Below, one piece after another: positions 45,996 to 57,462 of a stretch of DNA of 64,000 nucleotides. The translations under genes and the position numbers were made by a program. The stretch lies in assembly GCA_036346395.1 (NCBI GenBank), contig CM070604.1:33197662-33261661 (forward strand), in the 5' to 3' direction. Numbering within the stretch: the first letter of the stretch is position 1; each line of letters begins with the position of its first letter. This stretch comes from Hsuehochloa calcarea (taxonomy: Eukaryota > Streptophyta > Magnoliopsida > Poales > Poaceae). A model generated the notes under the pieces. The model did not search any database, was not told the DNA's origin, and saw nothing but the letters and a program-made list of their open reading frames with translations.

Positions 45996-46223
45996 CCACT
46001 CCTTGGTTACGCCACGGGTCATGCCGTGACCAAAGGTTTAAAATAATTTTTAAAAATGAATTAAATAATAAAAAGGATTCCTTTCCATCAGGTTACTACT
46101 ACAGTACAACTTACTACTTGTAGTAGTTCCATTAGATAATCGATCTGTTTCCACTATTGACGATTATCGATTCAATATTTGCAATCGAAATCAATTGGTA
46201 ATTATTCATTCCACTTTCGTTTC

Positions 46224-46980
46224 TCATGAGAACATCAACCCTAAGGATGCAATCACTACTTTAACCCGCAGCACAGCATCCTCTACTTCAACCACATCTT
46301 CTCCAATTGGACTTTCGGCTACAACAATGACATATTCCTCAATTGGACTGAGCTACTTCTACTCCTACGAGATTAGTTACGTGTACATACCATGGTGCTG
46401 CGTCTACATGCCATGGTGCTGCATCACCAATTGTTGGCCCACAGGCTATGTAATGTATGGGTCGACTTGGCCCATGAGGCCTATATGTTGACGGCCACCC
46501 TAGGAAGGTCGTACTGTTCATATGAATAGTACCCACAAACAGTACTACCGGCCCTGGGGTTTCCACCTCCTGGCCGCCCTCCTCATATAGGAGCCTCCAC
46601 CCTTTAGCAAAATCCAGGCTTTGTTTATTGAAGTTTAGTTTTACTACTTTATAATTTGTCCTCTTGTTCGGCGACAACAACAACGACATCATCTTTGAAA
46701 CCCCACTTATCAATACCAATTTCATTTATATTTGTAATACATCAGATTGCATTTTTACCTTATTCTTGTGTGCTTCTTCAGTGTATCCAGGAGTTTATCT
46801 TCGTGATCAGGTCATCCGGGTATTCATGCATGGTTGATAACTACTTGTCGAGCAGTTCAGTGATTACGTGGTTTCGAACCTTGCGAGTTCGTAGCCAGGA
46901 TCATGAGAGTTGAGCGAATTCTACCGAATTTAACTTTTCATAGAAAGATTGGGCCAAATTAGGACCTTCGTGGTTCATCA
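46224..46980 (+). repeat. CRM-like LTR, plus strand
   Basis: It runs from TCATGAGAACATCAACCC (the family start is TGATGAG; the second base is changed) to GTGGTTCATCA. Ends of the TGATG...CATCA type and a frame-open 5' part (46195-46491, INPKDAITTLTRSTAS) are CRM hallmarks. It is inverted relative to 32335-33041. A primer-binding site follows. Confidence 0.8.
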
Positions 46981-46982
46981 AG

Positions 46983-46994
46983 TGGTATCAGAGC
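46983..46994 (+). other. Primer-binding site of the CRM-like copy
   Basis: TGGTATCAGAGC starts two bases after the LTR end and marks this as a 5' LTR. Confidence 0.92.
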
Positions 46995-47825
46995 TAGAGT
47001 TGACCGGTGAGAGTTTCCAGTTTTCTAGTAGTAGATTCGTTTTTCATACTTAGAGTCTAGAAAATTGCCCAAAAAAATATTGCATCTGTCATCCATACCG
47101 AGCCCGTTACGCTATTGCAATTTGTTTCTTTTATTTTGCGTTGTTGAATTTTCGTTGCATCATCGAGTCACTGTGCTAGTTTCTGTCTAGATTGGTCTAG
47201 TTTGGAGCAACTTGCAAGTCGTGTAGTTCTACCACAGTAATTTTTTTGCCACCTCGGTACTGCTACGACAACTCCTAGCTGTCGTAATCCTACCACCGTC
47301 CCTATTTGCTCTTACTTTCATTGCGGAAGACTCATCACCCTGTTGTCTTGCGCCTTGTCGTCGCGCACCCATCACCCTACCACAACTCCTTGGTGCTGCC
47401 ACAGCAGCCATCTGGTACCAAAACGCCTACCGCCGCATCTTCAGCAAGAAGACAAGCCCTGGCTGATTTTGGATTTTAGGCCAAAAAAGTGGATGTTTTC
47501 ATGTTGCCAGAAGGAAACCTAAGATTCATCTGACTTCAGCAACGTGATAAAAAAAATCAGAGTTTAGAGAGAGAGAGAAAGAGTTTCTTTTAATTATCTT
47601 TATATCCCTTCCTTCTACAAAAAATTTGTGACCCATATACCTCCCTAAGCGCGAAAAAGGAATTTGAAGAGATTTGAGTCAGGTGTAGATTCGCAAAAAA
47701 AGAGCAAAAAAATCGAGAGAGAAAAGAGAGAAAGAAAAAGAAATTCAGAGCTACTTCATTTCTTGACTTTTTTCCCTTATTTAGATTGGCATAGTTCATC
47801 GATTGCTCGTTTGTTTTGATAGTTC
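46995..47825 (+). other. Leader of the CRM-like element, truncated
   Basis: T-rich then GC-richer untranslated sequence as expected between primer-binding site and gag. No gag is reached. At 47826 an F-type LTR begins instead. A run of GAGAGA lies near 47560-47580. No coding sequence is supported. Confidence 0.6.
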
Positions 47826-48600
47826 TGTAACACCCCGAATCGCAATCAGTAATTGATAGAAGGCTGAAAGAGTAAAGGACGGGGTTTAAATCAGAAAAAT
47901 TTGTCTTCGGAGGGGAGATCCGCAAATATTCGCCAACCTGGGCCGCGGGAGCCGGCCACTCAAGGGGGGGAGGCCCCTCCCCACAACCCTAGCCGCCGCC
48001 CCGCCATTCCCTTGAGCCGCCGCTCCCTTCCCCTACCACCTCCTCTCCCGGCGCCTTCCATCCAGATCTGGCGCCTGATCTTCGTCGTTCTACGGGTCTT
48101 CAAGGGTAACGGAAGTCCCGATTCGCTGTTTGTATTAGTTTAGTTGCATAATTGTTCATTTGGGTCGGTTCAGTCTGCGATTTCAGATCTATCCAGAATA
48201 GTGCAGTGGGTTGTGCGGCTAATTGAAGGCCTTTAGAGGCCGAATCTCGGGTCAACGTCTTCTAGAGTTATGTTCCTGGTTTCGTTAGCTTTCTTTTGGC
48301 ACTGAGATCACGAGATTCCACCCTGTGGTTTAGGAGTTATGAATTTTTAACCGCACACTACTCTGTCTGTCAGAGATTTTGGAGACTGTCGGTTTCTCTT
48401 CAGTTTTGTTCTAGTTAGAGCCAGATTCAGGGAGACCAGCCAAATAGGTTTTTGAAGATAATTTCTCCATGATTCCAGATTGATAAAGATCATCTCCATA
48501 GGATCAGTAGACTGAAAGTTATAGTCTTTTCTTTACGACTGTTCTGAAATCTGGACAGGTTTCTGTCGGTGTCTTCTTGGGCAGTTTGGTCCTCTGTTTT
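47826..48600 (+). repeat. F-family LTR, left part, plus strand
   Basis: It starts TGTAACACCCCG and parallels the reverse complement of the 61657-63864 LTR through shared blocks: GGCCTTTAGAGGCCGAATC, GTTCCTGGTTTCGTTAGC and GTTTTCACTCC near the end. About 775 bases remain of an LTR of about 2.2 kb. At about 48600 the sequence passes straight into pol of another element. The right end of an F LTR in the same orientation is at 56533-56888. Confidence 0.75.
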
Positions 48601-48602
48601 CA

Positions 48603-49820
48603 CTCCAATTGCCCTATTGCATACAGTCTCCGGGATCAAGTTTTCAAACCAATCATGTCTGCCGGGACATAAAAGTACAGATCCAGGGGGTTGATTTTTG
48701 GGCAAACCTCATAGTAATAGCTTCATTAGGTATTGATGTGATCCTAGGGATGGATTGGCTTTCCAAGCACCAGGGAAAAATCGACTGTGCCCGACGGTCC
48801 ATTTCTGTCACAAGAGAAGACGACAGTCAAGTCGTGTTTTCGCCTTTTCGGGGTGATTCTCTTCTCTATGCCTTGGAAGCTAGTACCCCTCTTGAATTAG
48901 GGAAAGTACTAGTGGTATGTGAATATCCCGATGTATTCCCTGAAGACCTTCCAGGCATGCCTCCTGACCGGGAAGTGGAATTCGTTATCGAAGTTGCACC
49001 CGGTACTGCGCCGATTTCAAAGCGGCCATACCGGATGCCTCCAAATGAGTTAGTAGAGTTAAAAGAGCAACTCAAGGAGCTCCAAGATAAGGGATTCATC
49101 AGACCGAGCTCCTCATCTTGGGGATGCCCGGTTATTTTTGTTAAGAAGAAAGATAAGAGTCTAAGGATGTGTGTGGACTACCGTCCGTTAAATGAAGTCA
49201 CCATCAAGAACAAGTATCCGCTTCCGCGGATCGACGATCTATTTGACCAGTTGAATGGAGCCCAAGTATTTTCCAAAATTGATTTGAGGTTGGGTTACCA
49301 TCAAATCAAGGTCAGAGCCGAAGACATACCGAAGACGGCTTTCTCCACTCGTTACGGTTTGTACGAGTACACCGTTATGTCCTTTGGACTAACCAATGCT
49401 CCCTCCTATTTTATGAACCTAATGAATTCGATTTTTATGGAGTATTTGGATCAGTTTGTTGTCGTATTCATTGATGACATCCTTATCTACTCCAAGTCCA
49501 ATGGAGAGCATGAGCAGCACCTACGGCGGGTGTTGGAAAAACTTCGTCAACATCAACTATATGCTAAATTCAGCAAATGCGAGTTCTGGCTTCGCGAAGT
49601 CAGTTTCTTGGGCCATGTTCTGTCCAAGGGTGGTGTCGCTGTCGATCCTAGCAAAGTCCAGGATGTACTAAATTGGGAGCAACCCAAGAGCGTCACCGAC
49701 ATCCCCAGTTTTCTTGGGCTTGCAGGGTATTACCGCAGGTTCATCAATAATTTCTCCCGTATTGCCAGGCCCATGACCCAACAATTGAAAAAGGAAAAGA
49801 AGTTCGTGCAGTCGCTTTGA
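48603..49820 (+). pseudogene. Protease C-terminus and reverse transcriptase of a G-type gypsy element
   Basis: This continuous frame lacks gag and the protease active site. It opens in the protease C-terminus (VILGMDWLSKHQGKIDC, residues 44-60 of the ORF from 48609), then the linker (EYPDVFPEDLPGMPP, 105-119) and RT: MCVDYRPLNEVTIKNKYPLPR (187-207), KIDLRLGYHQ (223-232), FGLTNAPSYFMNLMN (259-273), catalytic FIDD (287-290), FLGLAGYYRRFINNFSRI. RT is intact through this point. The frame ends at 49820 (KKFVQSL stop), where an indel separates it from RNase H. All catalytic residues of RT are present. Confidence 0.9.
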
Positions 49821-51799
49821 ATGTGCGATTAGCTTTGGACTCTAAAGACCTCTTAACCCGAGCACCGGTGCTTATCTTGCCTGATATTCACAAGAGCTTC
49901 GACATTTATTGCGATGCTTCTCACCACGGGATCGGATGTGTGCTTATGCAAGAAGGTCACGTGGTGGCATATGCGTCGAGACAATTGAGACCTCATGAAG
50001 CCAATTATCCCACCCATGACTTGGAACTTGCAGCAGTAGTCCATGCACTGAAGATTTGGCGGCATTATCTCCTCGGTAATCGTTGCGAGATCTACACTGA
50101 TCATAAGAGTCTCAAGTACATTTTCACTCAGGCCGACCTGAACCTGAGACAGAGAAGGTGGCTTGAGTTGATCAAGGACTATGATATGGGACTCCATTAT
50201 CAGCCCGGGAAGGCCAACGTGGTGGCTGACGCATTGAGTAGAAAAACCCAATGCAACTGTTTGTCGATAACTCCCATTTCGGCAGGGTTGTGTGCCGCCA
50301 TGCAACGTCTGCACCTGGGGATTATTGAGGAGGGTACCCTTGCTACCCTCAAGGTTGATTTCACCTTAGAGGACCATATAAAGGAAGCCCAAAAGACCGA
50401 CATGGAGGTCGCCCAAATCCGGGAAGAAATGAAGAAGGGCAAGGCCAAATGTTTCAACCATGATGCTGAGGGCACCCTACGATTCGGGAGTCGTTTAGTA
50501 GTGCCATCCACTGGCAACTTGAGGGAGTTGATACTTAAGGAAGCTCATGATTCGCGATTCTCTATTCATCCCGGAAGTACTAAGATGTATCAGGACCTGA
50601 AGAAATGGTTGTGGTGGAGTCAGATGAAACGACAGGTCGCACAGTATGTTGCTGAATGTGACATATGCCAACAAGTCAAGGCTGATCACTTGAAACCAGC
50701 AGGTACTCTCCAACCCTTACCTATTCCCCAGTGGAAATGGGAGGAGGTTGGGATGGATTTCATTACCGGGCTTCCAAGGACCCAAACTGGCTCCGATTCT
50801 ATATGGGTGATTATTGATCGGCTAACAAAAGTGGCTCACTTCATTCCTGTCAAGACCACCTACACTACGGCTAAATTAGCAGAGCTCTACATCGCCAGGA
50901 TTGTGTGTCTCCACGGCATACCGAAGAGGATTGTTTCGGATCGCGGTGCGCAGTTCACATCCCATTTTTGGGGATGCCTCCATCAAGCCATGGGGACCCA
51001 TTTGTCTTTCAGCTCTGCTTACCACCCTCAAACAGATGGACAGACTGAGAGGGTGAATCAGGTGTTGGAGGACCTTCTACGAGCGTGTGTGCTACCCTAT
51101 AGCAAAAATTGGGAAAAATGCTTACCATTCGCAGAGTTCTCCTATAACAATAGCTATCAATCCAGCATTCAGATGTCACCATTTGAAGCATTGTATGGGG
51201 GGGCTTGTAGGACACCCTTGAACTGGTCTGAAGGCGGGGAAAGGTCATTCTATGGCGCAACCTTGGTGGAGGATGCTGAAGAACAAGTTCGCATCATTCG
51301 TGAACGACTTCGTACGGCACAATCTCGTCAGAAGTCCTACGCTGACCGCTGTCGTCGTGAATTGAGCTTCGAGGTAGGCGATTTTGTTTACCTCAAGGTC
51401 TCACCGATGAAAGGGACCCGTCGTTTCCAAGTGAAGGGTAAATTGGCACCCCGCTATATCGGGCCGTACCAGGTCCTAGACAAACGAGGTTCGGTGGCTT
51501 ATCAATTAAAGCTTCCACCTTCCCTATCAGAAGTGCACGATGTCTTCCATGTATCCCAACTGAAAAAGTGCCTCCGTGTTCCAGCTGAGGTCATCGAATC
51601 GAATGACATTGACTTACAACCCGATCTTTCTTATCAGGAACACCCAATTCGCATCCTTGAGGAAGCCGAGCGCGAGACTAGAAATCGTAGCACCAAGTTC
51701 GTCAAAGTCCAGTGGAGCAATCATTCCGAGGAGGAAGCCACCTGGGAGCGAGAAGATCGGATGCAGGCCGAATATCCTGATCTTTTTCCCTCGGCGTGA
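49817..51799 (+). pseudogene. RNase H, integrase and chromodomain-like tail of a G-type gypsy element
   Basis: A single 660-codon frame. RNase H acidic residues are D33 (IYCDAS), D95 (IYTDHK) and D138 (VVADALSR). The integrase zinc site is H244, H251, C281 and C284. The catalytic triad is D314 (GMDFITGL), D375 (VSDRGAQF) and E411 (QTERVNQ), with the D,D35E spacing. A GPY-like part (PRYIGPYQVL) precedes a chromodomain-like C-terminus near residues 626-648 (FVKVQWSNHSEEEATWERED). All catalytic residues are retained. Only the short frame break at 49805-49850 separates it from RT. The 3' LTR G4 follows after about 210 bases. Confidence 0.92.
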
Positions 51800-51991
51800 A
51801 GTGTCTTCGTATTAAGAGGGAAAGGTTAAACAAGATAGTGGAATGAAATTGTTAAATAGCCTTCTAGGTGACCCGGGTAGAATGTCGTATCTCTATCTTT
51901 AAAGGAAATCAAGACAACACATGTTGTATCTTCTTTAGAATCTTACATGTCTACTTTCCGCTCTACCCAGATCTCGGGGTCGAGATCTTTT

Positions 51992-52010
51992 TGTAAGGGG
52001 GGGGGAGATT
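51992..52010 (+). other. Polypurine tract before LTR G4
   Basis: TAAGGGGGGGGGAGA-type tract directly before the TG of the 3' LTR, preceded by CTCGGGGTCGAGATC as in related elements. Confidence 0.85.
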
Positions 52011-55000
52011 TGTCACATCCCCAAATTAATAAAGAGAATTACTATGCATCTCATTAGCATGCATCATGTATTTCAAGCATTTATATTATATATTGCACTA
52101 GGAAAAGCTTATTCAAATATTCGAACCTACACTTACCAAAAACAAATCTTAAAAGAAACAGTAGCAAACACATATGAACACCCTCTGAAAATAATTTATT
52201 CAAATACTATATTAATTATCAGGGATTAATATAATTTTCCCAAATTTTTGGGATCCCACTTGACCCACAGAAAATTCCAAACTCGATTGTCAACCTATGC
52301 TTTTGGGAATGTGAAATATACCAAATAAATAATGATAAGTGGGTATTCTTAATTTTTATGGGTACTAGGTCACCCCAGGAACCTCCCTGCATTTTTTTCC
52401 TTTTTATAAATTTTTTCTATATTCTGGAGCCTGGTCAAACTAGGGGGATTAAAATTCAAATCAGTCAATTGGAATCACTGTTCCTCGGGCTCAGACCTAG
52501 CGCACATTAGTCCGATCGGGCCGCTTGGCGAGCTGACTCGCCCAGACCAGTTAGAACGTGGACCATCCGATTTAAATCGAACGGCCCACGGGCTGAGCCT
52601 CGCGATCGCGCGCACGCGCCTCTCCGCGCTCGCTGACGTGTGGGCCCACGTCCTGTCGCCATCGTCTACCTCCCGCTGGCGTTCACGCAGAAGCCGAGCA
52701 CCACGCGCCCGCCATGCTCTGCCGAGCTCCGTCGACGCCGTGCCTTCACCGCCCTCCGTGGCCTATTGCTGGACATCGCCATCTCACGCCGCTTCTTCTC
52801 CGTTTTCTCCCCGGACTTAAGACCTCCTCTCCCACTCCTCTGCCTCCTATCTTTCCTCTCGGAGCTGAGGGAAGAGAGGCTCTCTTGGGCTCGACAAGCC
52901 AGTAAGCTCCCCGCAATGGAGTCCTCTCCTCACAACCCTTCACACCGCTTCCATTTTTGCTCATGGGGACTCCTGTGGTTGCTTGTAGGATTCAGCGCGA
53001 TCACGTGCTCCCGCGGCAGTCAGAGCGCGCTCCCGAAGCTCCCACCGTGACAAGCTTCGTCGCCTTCACCTACGGTGAGGCCCTTGCTGAGTCTAGCGCG
53101 TCGAAATGTGTCCAGTAGTACCTTAGTGCGTTCCCCTAACCATATTTGGACAATGCACAGCAGGGACTCGTGAAATTGGGATTTTTGTCCTTCCGGCCGA
53201 AGAACAGCCCCTTCGCCGCCCACCTCACTCCGGTAAGCCAACCTCCGTTCCCTTGCTCCTGTAGCATTCCCTGATCACCCTAGAGCTATCCCGAGCGGTC
53301 ACTTGTCCTAGTTCTTCGCAGGGCTCTCTCTCCTCGGTGGACCTCACTACCGCCGTGGCCATTGCCGACGCCAAGCAAGCACTGACCTCCACTGCCCGGG
53401 CCCGACCCTCAGGTAGTCTACTGGTAGTCCTTAGAACCCCAGACACCCGCTGTTGAACTCTTGCGGAGCTTCATTTCACGCGTGCACGTTTGCCGTAATG
53501 CCGCCGCCGCTCCTCTCCGATGAGCCGCCGGCACAGGCCGCCCCAGGCGTCGCCACCACCACCCGAGATGCGCAAGGTTATTGCGCGGTAGTCGCCTATG
53601 GCCGCCTTGCCGTGTACGTAGCGCCGCGATCGTCGAACAGCGCTGCGGCGCGTTGTCGGACGGGCCGACAAATGTAGCCCCGTCATTAGGCCTTAATATG
53701 CAATTACTGTTATTAGTGATGACTTAAGCGAGTAGATGAGTCTATGACGTGCAGGCCCCAGGTACAGAAAACTGAGGAGTTAAGCAGCGGCTGACAAGTG
53801 GGCCTAGCTACTTAAATGCATTCTTACTGTGCTGTGAGCCGGTCATGGACTCGTGGTCCATGCACTATGCTGTGAGCCGTCTAAACTTACATGTGGGTCC
53901 CATTGTCGACCAAGAAACATAAATCCCCGGGGGTAAATATGAAATGGCACTATTGCTGACACCACCGGTCAGTGCCTGTGACTAGGGTAACTCTCGGTAA
54001 GAAAATTATAAATCCAATTAAGAAAATCGGAATGGATTTATTTACAAACTGAAAATTGTGTTTAACTCCAAAAATGCATAACTAATTCATTTTAACTCCA
54101 AATGAGATGGGACCAGTACTGATTACTTTCATTTGTAATAAACTTTCATTCAAAATAGGTTTCACAATTATAGGTTTCACAATTATCTCAGTACCAGAAA
54201 AGATGGATTTAGAAAATGAGCATTTAATTGATTATCTTTACAATAGAAAAATAGCTACAACTTTGAAAATTCATAACTTTTGCATGGAAACTCCTAATGG
54301 GATGAACCAATTTTCAGTGGACTCATAATAATACGCCCAATTTATCTATGAAATCAATTACCTCCCCACTATCCTACAAATTTTAGTCAAAACTTTAAAT
54401 TGGATAAACTGCATTTCGGGACATGCAAACTTTAAACGACCGTAACTTTCACATGCAAAATCCAAATAGAATAATTCTTGTACTTATATTCATATTAAAG
54501 CATAAAATTTCTACTGTAGAAAAATCATGCATTTTGGAGCACTTTGATTTTTGTGTTATTTCTCGATGTTTTCGTTATTTTCGTTCTTTAGATACCGACG
54601 AAATCAATGTAGATTCGTACGCCACCGAGAGTGAACAAATACTCTTCCAGCAAGGCAAGCATCCTTTGAAATTTCTTTTGCATCATATTGATCCCAATTT
54701 TCTTACATTAGTGTTTGAAATGCAATGATATTGCCTGCATGCTATTTTCGGTATACCGTTATGTTTTGAGTAGATTAGTTATGTCCTATGCTTGGTGGTT
54801 GTCCCTGATATTTCCCATACACATATGCTTAAGATAGATGTGCTGATGATATGATCATTGTGTGTTGTATGCTTAGCCATTGCGGGTATAGAAAACGCAA
54901 TAGGTCAATTGACGGGGTTAGCTCGTCAATTGGGGGAGACACATAACAATGCTTATTCTCTTATTAACTTTTGTCCAGATTGTTATATCTGGTTATTTGG

Positions 55001-56532
55001 TCCAAAACTTGTTATTGTTAAATGGTTTTGGGTCCGGACAAGTGGTTGTAGTGTGGGTGCTGTTATGCGCGAGATTCAGGTTTGTGGTTGTCTTGTCTGG
55101 ACCATTAAGGACCGAGCCATGGACGTTACACTCCAAGTACCGATCGTACTATCACATGCGGTATATGGGTACCGTACGGTTAAGTAAGGGGAAGGTTTTA
55201 TTGGGTAGGACCGCAGGCGGTGTGAGGACATAGAGACCGTGAAATCCTATGTTCCTTAGGAACCCAGTGTGATATATACTGTGCTTAATGAGCACGATTA
55301 CCTATGTTGTGGGATGCAACATACTAACTACCTCGCACTGGCCACTCCAGCACAACTTGTGTGCCCACTTAGCGTTTGCTATATGCTTATGTCTAAGTTG
55401 GGGTTCCCACATATGGGTGGTCTATCTCAATAGGATTTTCTTGCGAAAATGACTGTATCTCGATTCTCCCCGGCCGGCATACCTAAGGAAGTGTGCTATT
55501 TTCCGGAGGCATCCGGAGGCTTACGGGCTAGTCGGGTCATGTGGGTAAAGTAGTACACCTCTGCAGAGATAATCTATTCGAATAGCCGTGTCCACGGTTA
55601 AGGACAATACTTGGTTTAAGTATGCTTCATCGTTAGACTTGAAAAATCAAAAGTTGACATGGTTGTAATTGGTTTCGACATGAATGGAATGTTCGTGCAC
55701 TTTAGTTTACCAAAGTGGACAGCCACGTTGGTATTATTTGATTTATTACAATATCTATGTCTTGTAAAACTTCCGTTTGATTAAATGATTTGCAACTTGG
55801 CTTTTGGAAACTAGATGGTCTAGGAATTTAAGATGTTGCGTTTTATGCAAAACTAGAACCACTAATGCTATCCTTTGATTGGCCAATTATGCATAACTAC
55901 TTTTCTTTGTGTAAGACTTGCGAGTGCACTTGTACTCAGCCAGATGTTGGCTGGCCTTTTTGTTTTCTTTTCAGGTGAGGACGATTTCGAGTGTGATGAG
56001 CTCGGTAGTGCCGATTTAGGCGGCACTGACGAGTAGTGCTATTATTTAACCCCAATCGGTTGCCAGGGGTTATGGGCATGCCATGCTGGTCTTTTGGTTT
56101 ATTTATAATGCTTCCGCTGTTACTTTATGATCTCATTTGAATTTGGCCGGTCGGCCCTTGTAATAACTGCAACTCGACTATTATCTATGTATGTCTTTTG
56201 AGCCATTGATGTATGGATGTTGTATGGATATGACCCATGTTGAAGGTGAGTTTGAGGGCACGTTGGTCGCTGATCTTGGGAGCCAACGTGGTCTCATTCT
56301 CGCTGTGATGAATTCCCTTTTTAACTTATTTAAGTGTGTGCTTGAACCGTTGGAGAATTGGTCATCATGCGTGCTCGCAAAGGAGCAGCGCGTATGATCG
56401 TCGGGGCTCTAGTTTCGGTTGGGACATCACTTAGATGGAGTTAACTTGGAATTCATTTACTTGAGGCCCAGAGTTACTCCCTTAAGATCGTGATTACCTC
56501 GATCTTACGGGATTAACCCGGGGGTCCTCACA
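52011..56532 (+). repeat. G-family LTR, copy G4, 3' LTR
   Basis: It runs from TGTCACATCCCC to GGGGGTCCTCACA, 4.5 kb, and follows a polypurine tract, so it is the 3' LTR of the pol region at 48603-51799. The GC-rich block (52490-53700) holds overlapping ORFs on both strands that are not supported as genes. The next five bases are GACTC, the point where an F-type LTR resumes. The middle includes GTCCACGGTTAAGGAC and GGTAAAGTAGTACACC blocks shared with the other G copies. Confidence 0.88.
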
Positions 56533-56888
56533 GACTCACCTTTGTTTTCCCATGTTTATTTTTTAGGTGATCCATGATGATATTGTTGCTAGCGGGAGGG
56601 CGTAGTCCAAGCATGATTCACACATCTCATTAATTCACCTATTCATTAAGATGTTTTGCTAAGTTATTTTGTTAAGAGATGAACTGTAATAAGTATCGCC
56701 TCATGTTTACAACAGATCTTCCATGTTTATTTCCTTGGTTACATTCTGTGGATGAACGATTAATTACTCTTCGTTACATTGTCTTGACTATTTAATTTTG
56801 GTGCAAATTGATTATTAGTTCCGCAAATGAATTGAATGATGAATCTTTAGGTAGCATCTTGGCTTCCGAATAGCCAGGGTGTTACAGT
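56533..56888 (+). repeat. F-family LTR, right part, plus strand
   Basis: It ends CCGAATAGCCAGGGTGTTACA, the exact reverse complement of the opening of the solo LTR at 35091, and earlier carries the counterpart of the CCCTCCCGCTAGCAAC block (56580-56610). Together with 47826-48600 it appears to be one F LTR split by the G-type element. About 1 kb of the LTR middle and the left half of the inserted element are missing. Confidence 0.8.
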
Positions 56889-56890
56889 TG

Positions 56891-56897
56891 GTATCTC
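56891..56897 (+). other. Remnant of a primer-binding site
   Basis: After the LTR end comes GTTGGTATC, identical to the F-family start (GTTGGTATCAGAGC, as at element A), then TCGCGTC replaces the rest. The break marks a junction with copia sequence. Confidence 0.65.
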
Positions 56898-56919
56898 GCG
56901 TCTCCCCAAGACAGAGTCG

Positions 56920-57456
56920 ATGGCTTTGCATTCTTTGAGCGATGAGCAACTTGAGAAACTACCTGAAGATGATTTTGCCCTCCTATCCACCAAATTCATG
57001 AGAACTTACAACAAGGTGAGAAACAGGAGGAGAGGTGGCCCTATCACTTGCTTTGAATGTGGTGAGCCAAACTATATTCGCTCTAGGTGCCCCAAGCTAA
57101 AGGGCAAGGAGGAGAAGGTGTCATGAAGGCATCCTCAAGCGAGGGATGCTAAACCCAAGAAGACAAACTATCGCAAGTTTGACAGCCGGGTCCTTGCCGC
57201 TCTAGAGAATGTGAACATGAGCGATGTGGACTCGGAGACGGAGGACGACGAGAGTGACTCCTGTGGCAAGAAGAAGTCTCATGACTTCACAGGCATGTGT
57301 TTCATGGTCAAGAACAGCCACGACACTGACTCCTCCAATGACGAGGATCGTTTCAGCGATCCCGATGAGGTATGCCCTTCGCTTGCTTATATAAAAAGGG
57401 CTTTGGTGCTTGCTGAACAGAAATTACATCAGCAAGCAAAATTGATTAAGAAATAG
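56920..57456 (+). pseudogene. Copia gag C-terminus with first zinc knuckle
   Basis: The first frame (56920-57126) encodes SLSDEQLEKLPEDDFALL and the knuckle CFECGEPNYIRSRC (C44, C47, C57), in which the usual histidine is tyrosine. A stop follows (57124-57126). The second frame (57211-57456) is acidic (DSETEDDESDSC) with CFMVKNSHDTDSSNDED and ends in a stop after QQAKLIKK. In the family gag forms the particle and binds RNA. Confidence 0.82.
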
Positions 57457-57462
57457 GACACT

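Noticed and set aside
38494..56532. G2 and G4 as the paired LTRs of one element
   Set aside because: They are on the same strand, but their sequences differ strongly, G2 carries a cassette lacking in G4, and the flanking five bases (GAAGT and GACTC) do not match. Only an old, rearranged element could explain it.
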